NCBI GenBank assembly: GCA_021159225.1
Contig: JAGGSE010000232.1
Location: forward strand, 32,905 to 96,904
DNA from: a bacterium
GTDB taxonomy: Bacteria > Patescibacteriota > Minisyncoccia > Minisyncoccales > JAGGSE01
Length of the DNA stretch: 64,000 nt
Direction of reading: 5' to 3'
The stretch's first letter is position 1. Each line of letters begins with the position of its first letter. The notes under the pieces were generated by a model, which saw only the letters and a program-made list of their open reading frames with translations, was not told where the DNA came from and searched no databases. The position numbers were made by a program, and so were the translations under genes. This document shows positions 24,801-34,400 of this stretch, piece after piece.

Positions 24801-27800
24801 TTTTAAGGAAACTTTTGGGGAGTCCGAAACTTTTCGGGCCGCGGTTTCTGCACTAGGGAAAGTTTTGGGTTGGTTAGGAAAAATCATTGTACAGATTGTT
24901 ACTGGCCCCGTTAAGCTGTTTGCGACGGGAATCGCTGGGACTGCAGGTGTTATTTCGTATGCACTGGGATTGATTATTAAGTACAGGGGCGTTCTTCTCC
25001 GCTTAACAGGACCTTTCTATTTACTCGGGAAGTCCGTCTTTAATGTGGGGAAGTGGTTCGGTATTTGGGGTAAGTCTGTTGACTCCTTGAACAAGAAACT
25101 TGACAGTGCTGGCGAGACTTTGATCAAGTTTGGAGAACGGTCTGCAGATAATGCTCGAGCTATAATTGGGCTGAACAAGGTACTACAGACTAACATCGAT
25201 CGTACTGCGCGGTTGCGAAAGGAACTTGCTGAAGGAATGAAGAGACGACAAGAGGAACTGGGACTGAACCTTTCGTCTGCTAAGTCGTTGGAGCGAGTTG
25301 TTAACGCTATTCAGGAGTATCGAGATGCCTACCAAGAGTTCCTCGAAGTTCAAGATGAGATTGAGAAAGGTAGGACGACTGAGGGTAAGCAGTTAGAAGA
25401 TGCAGAGGCTTTACATAGGAGAAGTACCGAAGCGGTTCAGGAGCTTTCGAAGGCGCGTTCCGCTCTTGCAGAGAATTTGAAGAAGCAGTTTGAAATTACA
25501 GGAGCCCAGATTAAGGAAACTAAAACGTTGGTAAGTTTGTACTCAAAGTACACTAAAGCTATTGGCGACGTTTCGACTGGACAAGTAGTTACTCTCAAAA
25601 CTGGGCAAGCTATTTCACGGATTTGGCAAGGCTTAAATCAGATTACACAGGGAAACTTAAGTGGGATTAAGACAACCGCAGAAGCGTACAACTCGTTAGC
25701 AGGTATACTTCGTGATATGGCCTCTAAAGCTAGCCCTTCACTACGGGCCGCGTTGGTAGCAGAAGCTAAGTCTTATGAGAAGCAAGCTGGTATACTAACT
25801 AAGGTAATGGAGAGGACCAAAGGGAAGGTCAAAATTGATGAAAAATTAATCGAGACTTCCTTCAAAGTCTCCGCTGCCCAACGTGCTGTGAATGACGAAT
25901 TACAAAGGCACCAAGCAATTTTGACTTACTTACATAAATCGATTTCCGATACAACTGAGGGACTGGGTCAGTTCGCGAATGTGTATTCTAAAGATGTAAC
26001 AGTCTCGGCCGAAACTGCCGCCCGTGTACAGCTCGCTTTAGCGAAGATCTCCGAAGTAGGTGCTCGTCGCTACGAAGAAGCTATCAATGGTAATATAGAC
26101 TCTCTTAAAGTGTACCGGAACTATCTTGAAACAATTCAGAAGTCCCAGAACGACGAATTTGCCACTCTTGTTAAGGACGCAAAGGGGAGACAGCTCCTGA
26201 ATGCTTACTTGGAAGCACAGATTCGAACCGTTGATAACTTGATAAAGTCTTATGAGAGTGAGTCTCAAGTTCATGTAACTTTATCGGCTCGTATAAAAGC
26301 ACGACTCGCTACTTTGAAGGCGCAGAATAAGGTAACAACGGAAACTCTGAAGCTTCGGAAACTTCTACTTGACCTTTGGAAGTCTGAGTTTAACCTCCAT
26401 TCTCGGTTAAACGCCCTTACGTTACAGGGGTTGACTACAAGAGAAAAGAGAGCCCAAGCAGAACAGTATCTTAGCGAGGCTTTACAACAAAGTATCGAGC
26501 AGTATAGCAGAGCAGGACTTTCTCTCAAAGCCTTTGATGATTACGAGAAAGGGGCTATTTCAACTACTACAGCCGTTAGACAGGCTCTGGTGCAATTACA
26601 AGGTCGTACCGACTTGTTAAGTAGGGCTATTAAGGAAACCCTCTTAGAAGCTCTGTCTCGTGCTACATCTCAACAGCGTGAGTATGCGGCTATGACGATC
26701 CAAAGTGCGAGGCGGATTAAAGAACTCGAGAAAGTAATTCACCCTGTTTATACTACTTTTGGGAATTACTCGAATCTGATCGCTGATTTGGTTAATCGTT
26801 CTCGTGACCTAGCAAAGCAGACAGGGATTTCGGCCCTCGCCTTTGATTCCTCTACGGTTACTGTGAGTGAACTGGCTTCTTATCTCGCCCTTTTAAGCGC
26901 ACATCAAGTTGATTACAACAATGTTTCAAAAGAGACCGCTCAAGAAGTTACCTCTCTAGTTGAGAAGTTACTCGAGCTGACCAGAGTTGATGTCCCCCAA
27001 TGGGGGTCAAGCTTAGCTAATGTATTTGAGAGCTTACAAGGGAAGACTAAGGATTTCATTTCAGCGAATGATTACCTCAAACCCGCTCTCCTGAACGCTA
27101 TCTTTGGATTTAGGGGGTTGGTTGACAGAGTCCGTGAGCTTGATGCTAACCTCGCTCCTGTTATACAAAGCGTGTTAGACAGCGCTTCGGCGATGTATGA
27201 AGCTAAGAGTTCTTCTTCGGCTTATAGTGAGGGGTTGAGTAAAATCACGAGTTTGGAAGAGCAAGTACGTACCGCCCTTAGTAGCGTACTCCCTCATTTA
27301 AACGCGCAAGTTCAGGCTTTAGCTAAAGGGAAAGTGCAAACTGCTGACATGATCGCGAAGACTCAAGATTATGCTAGGATCGTTTCAATACTGGTTTCCC
27401 AGTTAAACACATTGACTGATGCTGAGGAACGTTTGCGAGAAAGCCGCCGTAAGAATTTGGAGTTGAGTTCCTCTTTGGTATTTTCCACTCAGCAACTTCA
27501 TGAGAATGTGTCCGAGCTCGCTAACATTGCTGTACAAGATCTGATTCAACAGTACCGACGAGCGGGTGTGGTACTGAGTGAATCGCAGAAACAAGCACTG
27601 GAGGACATAACAAGGACTATTACAGGTTACACAGAGTTAACTGAGTTGGCTCGTAGACGAGTTGATACTTTTACGAAGTTCGTGGACGCTAAGCTGGCCG
27701 AACAAACACGCGCTTGGTCGCGCAATAAGGATGAAGTTGAAGCTTTTGCTAATGGCTTGAGGACTATTGGCGAGAGTGCAATGCAAGGAATCTTGAAGAA

Positions 27801-28446
27801 CTATGCTGAGATTGGGGCGAAGATCGAGGAAATGGGCGGGTTCTTTGGCGCCCTCGGACAAATGACTCAAGAGGCTGTTGCGAGGACCGCTGCGAGCGCG
27901 TTTGATGAGTTGAACAGGGCAATAATTGATTCTATAGTATACGGAAAGCGATTTCAGATGAACTGGCAGGAAATTTTGAGAAGCTTTACGGCAGGTCTTG
28001 CTCAGGCAATGCTACAGTTGTTAGAATTTAAACTAGCTATGATGGCGCTGCAGGCGATGGGAATTCGAGTTCCTATGATGAGACGTGGGGGTTTGGTTCC
28101 TTTAAGGAGGCAGGCCGGCGGCCCGGTACCTGGGCAAGGACGTGGAGATAGCGTCCCCGCTTTACTAGAACCAGGAGAATATGTTGTTCCAAGGCCTGTG
28201 GTAGAAAAAATAGGAGTTTCGTTCTTTGACGCGCTACGTAAAGGTGTTGTACCTCCGACGATAACACCTTTTCATTACCAAGCGGGAGGCTTGGTTACGC
28301 CGATGCAACAACAAACGCAGGAACCGAAGGTAACGGTTGTGACTATTTTCGATGAGAAGGAGCTTAATAAGTATTATAGCTCTCCCACTTATGGCAGGGT
28401 TGTTGCGAACAATGTAGGTGAGAGAATCGCGAGGAGGACTAGCTAA
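21829..28446 (+). CDS. Tail tape measure protein
   Basis: The protein has 2205 residues. It is helical throughout, with long heptad stretches at the N-terminus (ENKEELEKLRTQVAKTAESV...) and in 1150-2050, and several hydrophobic segments around 960-1090 (IFGIILIVIPAVYKAF, KLFATGIAGTAGVISYALG). The C-terminal GGLVPLRRQAGGPVP...DSVPALLEPGEYVVPRPVV pattern (about 2085-2130) is a hallmark of tape measure C-termini. Such proteins set tail length at roughly 0.15 nm per residue and leave the tail during DNA ejection, where the hydrophobic parts enter the host membrane. No lytic transglycosylase or peptidase motif was noticed in it. Confidence 0.93.
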   Translation: MAEEYIVEIGVENKEELEKLRTQVAKTAESVQTLSETVRKLAESQRQLVESIRNTARSTQASVKSTQSASKATSQYASSVLTLRTAFIAIASAAGLVTAAINSKKISMSLANKLYVLYTRSAQSAARAVTSFAVQHRFLGTVLTQTVHILSTTTSAWITWAKGSIPATAAMKQSLNSVRDALRVLFTEFRRGPFTWIASQFTHVAEVGKSAFVSIAVYAVRAATRLVEFLTPAVATVTRLFLKLSDSLTPVREALSRLFVRLRIPDAFTKLTEVFTRLKVIIVDVADVISTKFVSGLRVVADLWKGLLRLAYSLRDRVAQIGSVVKSKLAGKIGLTASFAFLGTVLDKVRDKILQLGARINESLGGEAVSIGAKLSKPFVAMMGSLTILSGKLLRFFPLTKKLGSTLTTLGYSLASVSSFSRSWSMVMSHLDKTLPGVNDRLRRVTRGFSELTGKINIQTAALPRLIKALGEVTFHYLMIFKFNVSLAHGFELLGEKLSYFGEAMLEHFSESYRVSSEMIRTQVDLNRAVRRYAELTGDASMSAKDWLQWSDRLALSAGKNVSEMRRVTGALLDFAALYKLNQKETKRFISLMTDVSSFLGKDVFETLQHVHGALAGLTNSAMILGINIDHLREKTKFYEEQLRKEGTETGKSVKQKARMLALIQELSYLQGVNNRLMETGYGILRRYRVSQELLAAQTGNYVTPILNAYYKILTRINEVMAQPGIGGFITTMKAAGAASLDLLGRFVKLGAQLFVLIETVHLVEKALTALNAAFDVFGMTQRTALAPLFVMRDGMVKTSFTASSLSKVLKRLSVYIGTTFVNFFKNGAKAVKGLVVELRTAISTLMATKVPKAIFGPALASAMVPERGVIRKALAASKLMQATFMAEGLVLAKKVTPMVQKHAKQVRDLYLITHDVAGAQREWANTIITFTGAAGGLSKVWYTFLGVVTKVKGAVLKLINIFKGFAKIFGIILIVIPAVYKAFKEALIPAFKETFGESETFRAAVSALGKVLGWLGKIIVQIVTGPVKLFATGIAGTAGVISYALGLIIKYRGVLLRLTGPFYLLGKSVFNVGKWFGIWGKSVDSLNKKLDSAGETLIKFGERSADNARAIIGLNKVLQTNIDRTARLRKELAEGMKRRQEELGLNLSSAKSLERVVNAIQEYRDAYQEFLEVQDEIEKGRTTEGKQLEDAEALHRRSTEAVQELSKARSALAENLKKQFEITGAQIKETKTLVSLYSKYTKAIGDVSTGQVVTLKTGQAISRIWQGLNQITQGNLSGIKTTAEAYNSLAGILRDMASKASPSLRAALVAEAKSYEKQAGILTKVMERTKGKVKIDEKLIETSFKVSAAQRAVNDELQRHQAILTYLHKSISDTTEGLGQFANVYSKDVTVSAETAARVQLALAKISEVGARRYEEAINGNIDSLKVYRNYLETIQKSQNDEFATLVKDAKGRQLLNAYLEAQIRTVDNLIKSYESESQVHVTLSARIKARLATLKAQNKVTTETLKLRKLLLDLWKSEFNLHSRLNALTLQGLTTREKRAQAEQYLSEALQQSIEQYSRAGLSLKAFDDYEKGAISTTTAVRQALVQLQGRTDLLSRAIKETLLEALSRATSQQREYAAMTIQSARRIKELEKVIHPVYTTFGNYSNLIADLVNRSRDLAKQTGISALAFDSSTVTVSELASYLALLSAHQVDYNNVSKETAQEVTSLVEKLLELTRVDVPQWGSSLANVFESLQGKTKDFISANDYLKPALLNAIFGFRGLVDRVRELDANLAPVIQSVLDSASAMYEAKSSSSAYSEGLSKITSLEEQVRTALSSVLPHLNAQVQALAKGKVQTADMIAKTQDYARIVSILVSQLNTLTDAEERLRESRRKNLELSSSLVFSTQQLHENVSELANIAVQDLIQQYRRAGVVLSESQKQALEDITRTITGYTELTELARRRVDTFTKFVDAKLAEQTRAWSRNKDEVEAFANGLRTIGESAMQGILKNYAEIGAKIEEMGGFFGALGQMTQEAVARTAASAFDELNRAIIDSIVYGKRFQMNWQEILRSFTAGLAQAMLQLLEFKLAMMALQAMGIRVPMMRRGGLVPLRRQAGGPVPGQGRGDSVPALLEPGEYVVPRPVVEKIGVSFFDALRKGVVPPTITPFHYQAGGLVTPMQQQTQEPKVTVVTIFDEKELNKYYSSPTYGRVVANNVGERIARRTS

Positions 28447-29420
28447 TGGCTTTTAGAAAAACGTCTGGAACTGTATCTTCGCTGTCGGATTTATTTGCTC
28501 GAATTAGGACTTTCTTTGTTGGCTCTCTCGGATGGACACAAGTTCACTCAGGAACTCAAATGGGGAGTGCTTACTACTTTTATCATAGTACAGGAGAGGC
28601 TGGAAATAAAGACATTTACATTGGTGTTAGATCTTTCCGGCGCAGTAGCACTTTGTGCGGCTTTCAGTTTACAGCTTGTACAGATATAAACACGTCGGAG
28701 GATTTCGATAGTCAGCCGGGGGGTTTTGGAACTCCAGACTGTTGTTGCTGCCAGTTTGTAAGGTATCCTATCTTAAGCGCTGTTGATGATGGGACGTCGA
28801 TGGCGTATTGGTTTATTGGGGATAAGGATTTTGCATTTCTTTTGTTTAGAATTGGTTCTAAATATTTATCAGCTTACGTGGGGTTGATTAATTCGTACTG
28901 GAGTGATTACCCTTTACCATTAGTAGTTCTTGGTTCTTTAACCTTCGACCCCTATCTTAGATTTGGCTGTACTAGCGTTTGTTGGCGTGATCGTCAGCTT
29001 GCAATCCCGTATCGCCGGAATCTGGGGAGTGGTGAAGGTTATGACGCCTTTTTCGGTTGCTGTGGTTCCTGGCTTCGAAATTGCGGAAATACTGAGTGGT
29101 TTCGCCGCTTTGTAACTAATTGTGTAGATAGTTATAATAACTGTGAATTTCTAAGCCATACTAATTCTTGTTGGTGGTTGGTTACTTACTTCTATTGCCA
29201 ATCGTATTCGACCCGGTCTCAAGGGCACGTTTTATTTCCTATTTATGTCGGGAGCCCAGAGATTGACCTACTCGGTGAGTTGAAATATGTTTACTATTCA
29301 TACTTTTATGGTAATGTACCGTCTGAGTCTACTATTTACGTTGGGGGCGACCCTTACTTGGTTTTTGTAAGTACTTATGGAGAAGACTCCGTTTCAATAG
29401 CAATAAGGGATTACGAATAA
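28446..29420 (+). CDS. Tail protein, Cys-rich, first of a tandem paralogous pair
   Basis: The protein has 324 residues and starts in a TAATG overlap with the tape measure gene. An N-terminal helix with SSLSDLFARIRTFFVGSLGWTQVHSG and then DIYIGVRSF recur in the next gene (FMTSTLGWEVKKTG, DIYVGFSWY), so the two arose by duplication. About 18 Cys residues, including DCCCCQF and FFGCCGSW, are strikingly many for a virion protein. Many aromatic residues suggest an all-beta fold. Position after the tape measure suggests a distal tail or baseplate component; I do not recognise a named family. Confidence 0.6.
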   Translation: MAFRKTSGTVSSLSDLFARIRTFFVGSLGWTQVHSGTQMGSAYYFYHSTGEAGNKDIYIGVRSFRRSSTLCGFQFTACTDINTSEDFDSQPGGFGTPDCCCCQFVRYPILSAVDDGTSMAYWFIGDKDFAFLLFRIGSKYLSAYVGLINSYWSDYPLPLVVLGSLTFDPYLRFGCTSVCWRDRQLAIPYRRNLGSGEGYDAFFGCCGSWLRNCGNTEWFRRFVTNCVDSYNNCEFLSHTNSCWWLVTYFYCQSYSTRSQGHVLFPIYVGSPEIDLLGELKYVYYSYFYGNVPSESTIYVGGDPYLVFVSTYGEDSVSIAIRDYE

Positions 29421-30370
29421 TGGCATATCATATAGAACACTTAACTGATATAAACGGGCCTCAAGCGTTATACAACGCCTTGATTGACTTTATGACAAGT
29501 ACGTTAGGGTGGGAAGTCAAGAAAACTGGAACTACTGGAGGTAGTTACGGAAGAGATTATACTATCCTTTATTCTAGCGGCGAATCAGAGCAAGAAGATA
29601 TTTACGTTGGATTTAGTTGGTATTATCGTACTAATATTCGTTGCGGCATTCAAGTAAACGCTTATACAGGGTTCGACAGTGCTTACGGCTTTAGTAGTTT
29701 AGGTTCTCTAAATACGGAGAAGTCCCACGGTGTTTATAGGTGGTTGCCCACCGTACTACTTCAGGACACAAATTACGATCACGTGTGGTTTTGTGGAGAT
29801 AAAGATAGTTGTTTCGGTGTAGTTAGGTGTGTTACTATTTACCCCCACTTTTGTGTTGGCCTCTTACGACGTTATTGGTCACGGTATTTTGATCCTTACC
29901 CTCTTTATGCGTTTGGAACTTTCAGTGGCGGATACAATTACCCTTATGACTATGACTGGAACGACTCTTCGCGGTTCAGAGGAATCAGTTCTTACCGACA
30001 TGGGGATTACTGTAGAGATTACTTGTGGTACAATCAGGATACTTGGCATTCGGATTTTGGTTACTACCCCGTGGATCCTGGTACAGGAGATACTATGCGA
30101 CATGAACATCCTGAAAGAAAAAAGAAAATCTTTACCGCTAATATGTTTATCCACGCAATGGAACTGCCTAACAACGAGAAAGCTATTGCCCCTTTTATGA
30201 TCGCCGATGAGACAGGTATACGCGGCGAAATTAAGTGGGTTTATAAGTTATCTCGAGCTGTTGGGCTGGATCCGGAGGACGAAGTTACAATTAACTCGGC
30301 TTCGTACAAAGTATTCCCTGGTACAGTAGATCTGAATCTCTCAAGATGGTTTGCAATTAGACTCGCTTAG
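29420..30370 (+). CDS. Tail protein, second of a tandem paralogous pair
   Basis: The protein has 316 residues and again a TAATG overlap. It shares the N-terminal block (L-x3-F-x4-LGW) and the YSSGESEQEDIYVGF strand with the preceding protein. It also shares the WFCGDKDSCFGVVR segment (FIGDKDFAFLLFR in the neighbour). It is much poorer in Cys but very rich in Tyr/Asp (YNYPYDYDWND). The last 80 residues (HPERKKKIFTANMFIHAMEL) differ from the paralogue. It is probably a structural partner in the distal tail. Confidence 0.6.
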   Translation: MAYHIEHLTDINGPQALYNALIDFMTSTLGWEVKKTGTTGGSYGRDYTILYSSGESEQEDIYVGFSWYYRTNIRCGIQVNAYTGFDSAYGFSSLGSLNTEKSHGVYRWLPTVLLQDTNYDHVWFCGDKDSCFGVVRCVTIYPHFCVGLLRRYWSRYFDPYPLYAFGTFSGGYNYPYDYDWNDSSRFRGISSYRHGDYCRDYLWYNQDTWHSDFGYYPVDPGTGDTMRHEHPERKKKIFTANMFIHAMELPNNEKAIAPFMIADETGIRGEIKWVYKLSRAVGLDPEDEVTINSASYKVFPGTVDLNLSRWFAIRLA

Positions 30371-30383
30371 GAGTTAATTGAGC

Positions 30384-31331
30384 ATGGGTGTGATTAAACT
30401 CTATAAGTCAAAAATTGTTAACGATTCGGAGTTCAACGGAGGTTATGAAGATTGCTCGTCCGAGATTTTCTCAGGACAATATGAGAACCTTTTTCCAGAT
30501 GTCTCGCCCTCCGAACGTGCTTCTGGGTACGTTCGTTATCGAAAGTTCTTCGTTCACGCAACTGCTCAAACTATCTCTAGTTCGTACGTAGGAATCTTTG
30601 ACAGGAGCCCTGCAGGAGATTATTTTAGACTTCACGCAGCAACTGTTGCTCAGACTCAAGGAAGTTTACTCGCACTTCCTTCGCACAAGTGGTATGGTAC
30701 TGGTAGGATTACCCAACCCGTTGCCTCTGGGGCTACAGTTGTAGTTGCGTCTTTTGATGGTGATGTCCCTGATATTGAAGTGAACGATACCGTTCTTTTG
30801 GCTAGTGCGACTGATAATGAACTGCATACTGTGGCCGCTGTTACCAGTTCCGGACTGAGTGTAACCGTTACTTTGAGTAATGGTACTAACCACTCGTACG
30901 ATACGGGTTCTCGTTTGTGCCACTTACTTCCGTTGGGTAGTATTGCCCCTAGTTACTCTGATTGGTTGGAGTCTAGCTCTTCAGGGACTTATGATGAAGT
31001 GAATTACCCTCCTAGTGTGTATAATGTGGGGACGGTTGAAGATGTTTGGACTTTGACGTTTTATAGTTCCTCTGCGTTTACGTGTGTAGGTTTAACTACG
31101 GGAACTGTTGGAACAGGAGATATTAACAACGATTTTTCGCCCAGTAATCCTGTGGGGGGCACCTATTTCACACTCTACGCCTCCGGTTGGGGAGGTTCAT
31201 GGCAGTCTGGAGATTCTGTCTCGTTTAAAACTCACCCGTCTTCGAAGCCTGCTTGGGCTAAAGAAGTTATCCCTGCGGGCGCTGCGCCTTGTTTCTCGAA
31301 TGAGGTGCCCTTTATTGTGATCTATGCTTAA
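30384..31331 (+). CDS. Hypothetical tail protein, beta-rich
   Basis: The protein has about 315 residues. AGGAG at 30369-30373 fits either ATG at 30384 (used) or TTG at 30378. The composition is Ser/Thr/Gly/Val-rich with alternating strands, e.g. ATVVVASFDGDVPDIEVNDTVLL and SSGLSVTVTLSNGTNHSY, followed by VWTLTFYSSSAFTCVGLTTG. This suggests stacked beta domains of a tail or baseplate protein. No enzyme motif is seen and I do not recognise a family. It lies between the paralogous pair and the large LamG-containing protein, in one direction. Confidence 0.55.
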   Translation: MGVIKLYKSKIVNDSEFNGGYEDCSSEIFSGQYENLFPDVSPSERASGYVRYRKFFVHATAQTISSSYVGIFDRSPAGDYFRLHAATVAQTQGSLLALPSHKWYGTGRITQPVASGATVVVASFDGDVPDIEVNDTVLLASATDNELHTVAAVTSSGLSVTVTLSNGTNHSYDTGSRLCHLLPLGSIAPSYSDWLESSSSGTYDEVNYPPSVYNVGTVEDVWTLTFYSSSAFTCVGLTTGTVGTGDINNDFSPSNPVGGTYFTLYASGWGGSWQSGDSVSFKTHPSSKPAWAKEVIPAGAAPCFSNEVPFIVIYA

Positions 31332-31425
31332 GGGGACCCAGATGACTCTTAAGACGACTACTCCAATTCTCGAGTCTTACACTCCTAGTGGGCTACTGCG
31401 ATTATAACTTAAGGAGAGGAAGTAA

Positions 31426-34400
31426 ATGGGCTGGCTCCCAGAATATTCACACAGAATCAGGTTCAAGATTGATCATGCAAAGATTGACTCTGATCTTACT
31501 CACTTCCCTATTACCCTCTTCTTGACTGAAGATAATGCTGATGCAGTCTTTAATGAACTGGGTTCTAACTATAAGAAGATTGCAGTTACTTCTGATGATG
31601 GTACTACTCAACTTTATGTAGAAGTTGAAGTATGGGACTCAGCGAATAAACAGGCAGTTCTCCATATTTCTAGGTCGTCTTGGACTATTTCGTCATCTTC
31701 AGATACTTATTTTTATCTTTACTACGACGCGTCTGTTGCAGACAACACAACTTACGTTGGAGATCCTGGAGATTCTGTTGCTGCAAATGTTTGGGATGAC
31801 AACTTTAAAGCGGTTTACCATTTATCTCAAAATCCCACAGGAGGCAATGGATGTATTAAAGATAGCACCAGCAACAATAATGACGGTACTCCTCATGGAA
31901 GTATGACTTCAGATGATTTAGTTGATGGGGGGGTAGGAAAGGCTCTGGACTTCGACGGAAGTGACGACTATGTGGATTGTGGGAGCGACGGCAGCTTGGA
32001 TATTACTGGTCCTCTTACAATAGAGTCAGTTGTGAAGTTATCTTCTACAGGCGGGAGTCAAGCTTTTTTTGAAGGGCGTCTGCAATATACATTGTGGGTG
32101 AATTCAAGTGGTAGAGTACGCCTTGCAGACACGCAAGGTAACTACTGTGATTCAGATTCTGGTGATTTTGCCTGGGATGTTTATCAGTACGTAGCTGGCA
32201 AGTTTTCGGGTTCTTCTGGAGACTCTATTACCACGTCCAATGCTGCTGTTTTTATAAACGACGCTAATGTAACAGCAGCTACGGGAGGTACGTGGTTGCC
32301 ACAGTCTCTTTCTACTGCTGTAATTGCGTGTTCTCCTCAAGCTACGCCCATCTCTTTTGCAGATGGTTTGATAGACGAAGTAAGAATTTCCAACGTGGCT
32401 CGTTCCGATGCTTGGATCAAGGCGACTTATTATTCTTTATTTAATAGTTTGATAACTGTTTGTGAGCATGTAACGGCGTGGAGTTATAGAAAGAAAATTA
32501 CTATTTCTGGTTCTCCAGGAGCCGGAACAGGTTATCAAGTCCTTTTAAAAGTAGGAGAAAGTTCTGGAGCTAGTAACTGTGATTTCCATGTTGAAGGGCA
32601 TTCTGCCAAGTTCCCTTCAGGAACCAATGATTCAGGAGACCTTCGTTTTGTAGATAACGATGGTTCTACTTTTTTAAACTTCTGGGTTGAGAAGGTAGAA
32701 GGTGAGGCACCCAATAGAGTAGCTTATTGTTGGGTTAAGATAAACGACAACTTAGATTCGGATGTGAATATTTACTGTTATTATGGCAACCCTGGGACAG
32801 GTAATGTAAGCAACGGGAAAAATACGTTTGAGTTCTTTGACGATTTTAGCATTGACTCACTTTCAAACTATGATCTGATTTCGGTGTTTCACTTCGGCGA
32901 CGGTACTGATGATAAAACAGCAGGAACTTATGATGTAGTTAATCAGAGAGTAAACATTAACACTGGTGATAACCTTGAAACGGTTTATTCCCCGAAAAAT
33001 TTTACCATCAGAAATTTTCATGCCCAGGCTAAGTTTCTTGTTTCAGGAGGCTACCCGTATGGTGCTACGGGTACTGTAGTAGGACGGTATCAAGATGACA
33101 ACAATATGTACACAGGCCAAAAGGCAGCACAACAGTATAGTGAGACTGGGGGGACAGGTTCTTATTGTAGTTATACATCACCAATAATACGTAAGTGGGT
33201 TGCTAGTACCGAGAGTGACATTGCTACACCCCCGTCAAATAATTACATTCCAATGAATACTGAAACTATACTAGCTCTAGCAATATATGAAAACAATATA
33301 AAATTCTTTGTTGACGGTTCAGAGGTTTTATCGACTACAGACTCTGATTTATCTGATGCAGGCAGGGTGGCATTTGGAGCGGGTCAGTGGGAGGGCTGGC
33401 TGGATGAGATCAGAGTCCGTAAATATGTGTCTCCCGAACCTTCTTTCTCTACTGCAGGAGACGAAGAGCAACTTGTCGGCCCTACCTGGTATCAGGCTAT
33501 TTCTTGTATTCGAAATCGCCTTTACGAGATTGCCTACAATTCTAAACATTACCTTACTTCTACCTTTTATATGTTCTTTAGAATTTGGGGAGGTGATATT
33601 ACTAAAGTCAAGAACAAAGTATTTGCTGATGCGTTAACTTTAATAGCCAACCAAGTTCGATCCTATCAGCTCGTGGTCCCTCATTTGATTCAACATTGGG
33701 ACGGCCCTGAAGGTGATTACCGGCTCGTTCCTCCTTCTACTCGCGAACGTCCATGGTGGTGGTGGCCTTATTCTTGCGGTGAACCCGTATCTAAAGGGCA
33801 GGAGGGTATTAACTATTCACGTATTTCGAAGGATCGTCGTTACGACACGTTTTTCTCCCCCCAACGGTATTATTGGGGTGTAATAGTAGGGACACCGTAC
33901 TCACGAACTCCCTCATCTTACGCAGGTAAAACAATTGAGGACAAACCAAAGAATTTCTTCTGGAACAGAGTTTACGTTGTCCCTACAAAAATTGATTTCG
34001 GATTTACTAAGGTAGGTTCGTCTCGGTTAATTCACATTTTACATCGTTATGAAGACACCTCTCACGATTTACAATCTGTTTCTTCTTCGGATCCTACGTT
34101 TTCGGTAACTCTTCCTGAGCCTTTGCCTCACACTATGGCTCCCGGGGCTGAGATGGACGGTCTTGTGAATGTGGCACAGGTGGGGGCAGTGAGAGTAGTA
34201 GACGCGCCCATCTACTTCCATTTTGATACAGTAGGAGACGCCATTTGTTATGTTTCTGCTACGTTCGCTATAGTCCTCTTGAAACCGAGAAAGTATGATC
34301 AATGGAATACACCTCATACTTTTCAGAAGATAAAGTTCAAGTTCGAAACAGAATTGGTTCACAACTTAGCAAGCAAGCCCACCCGTATTCCTAAACTTTA

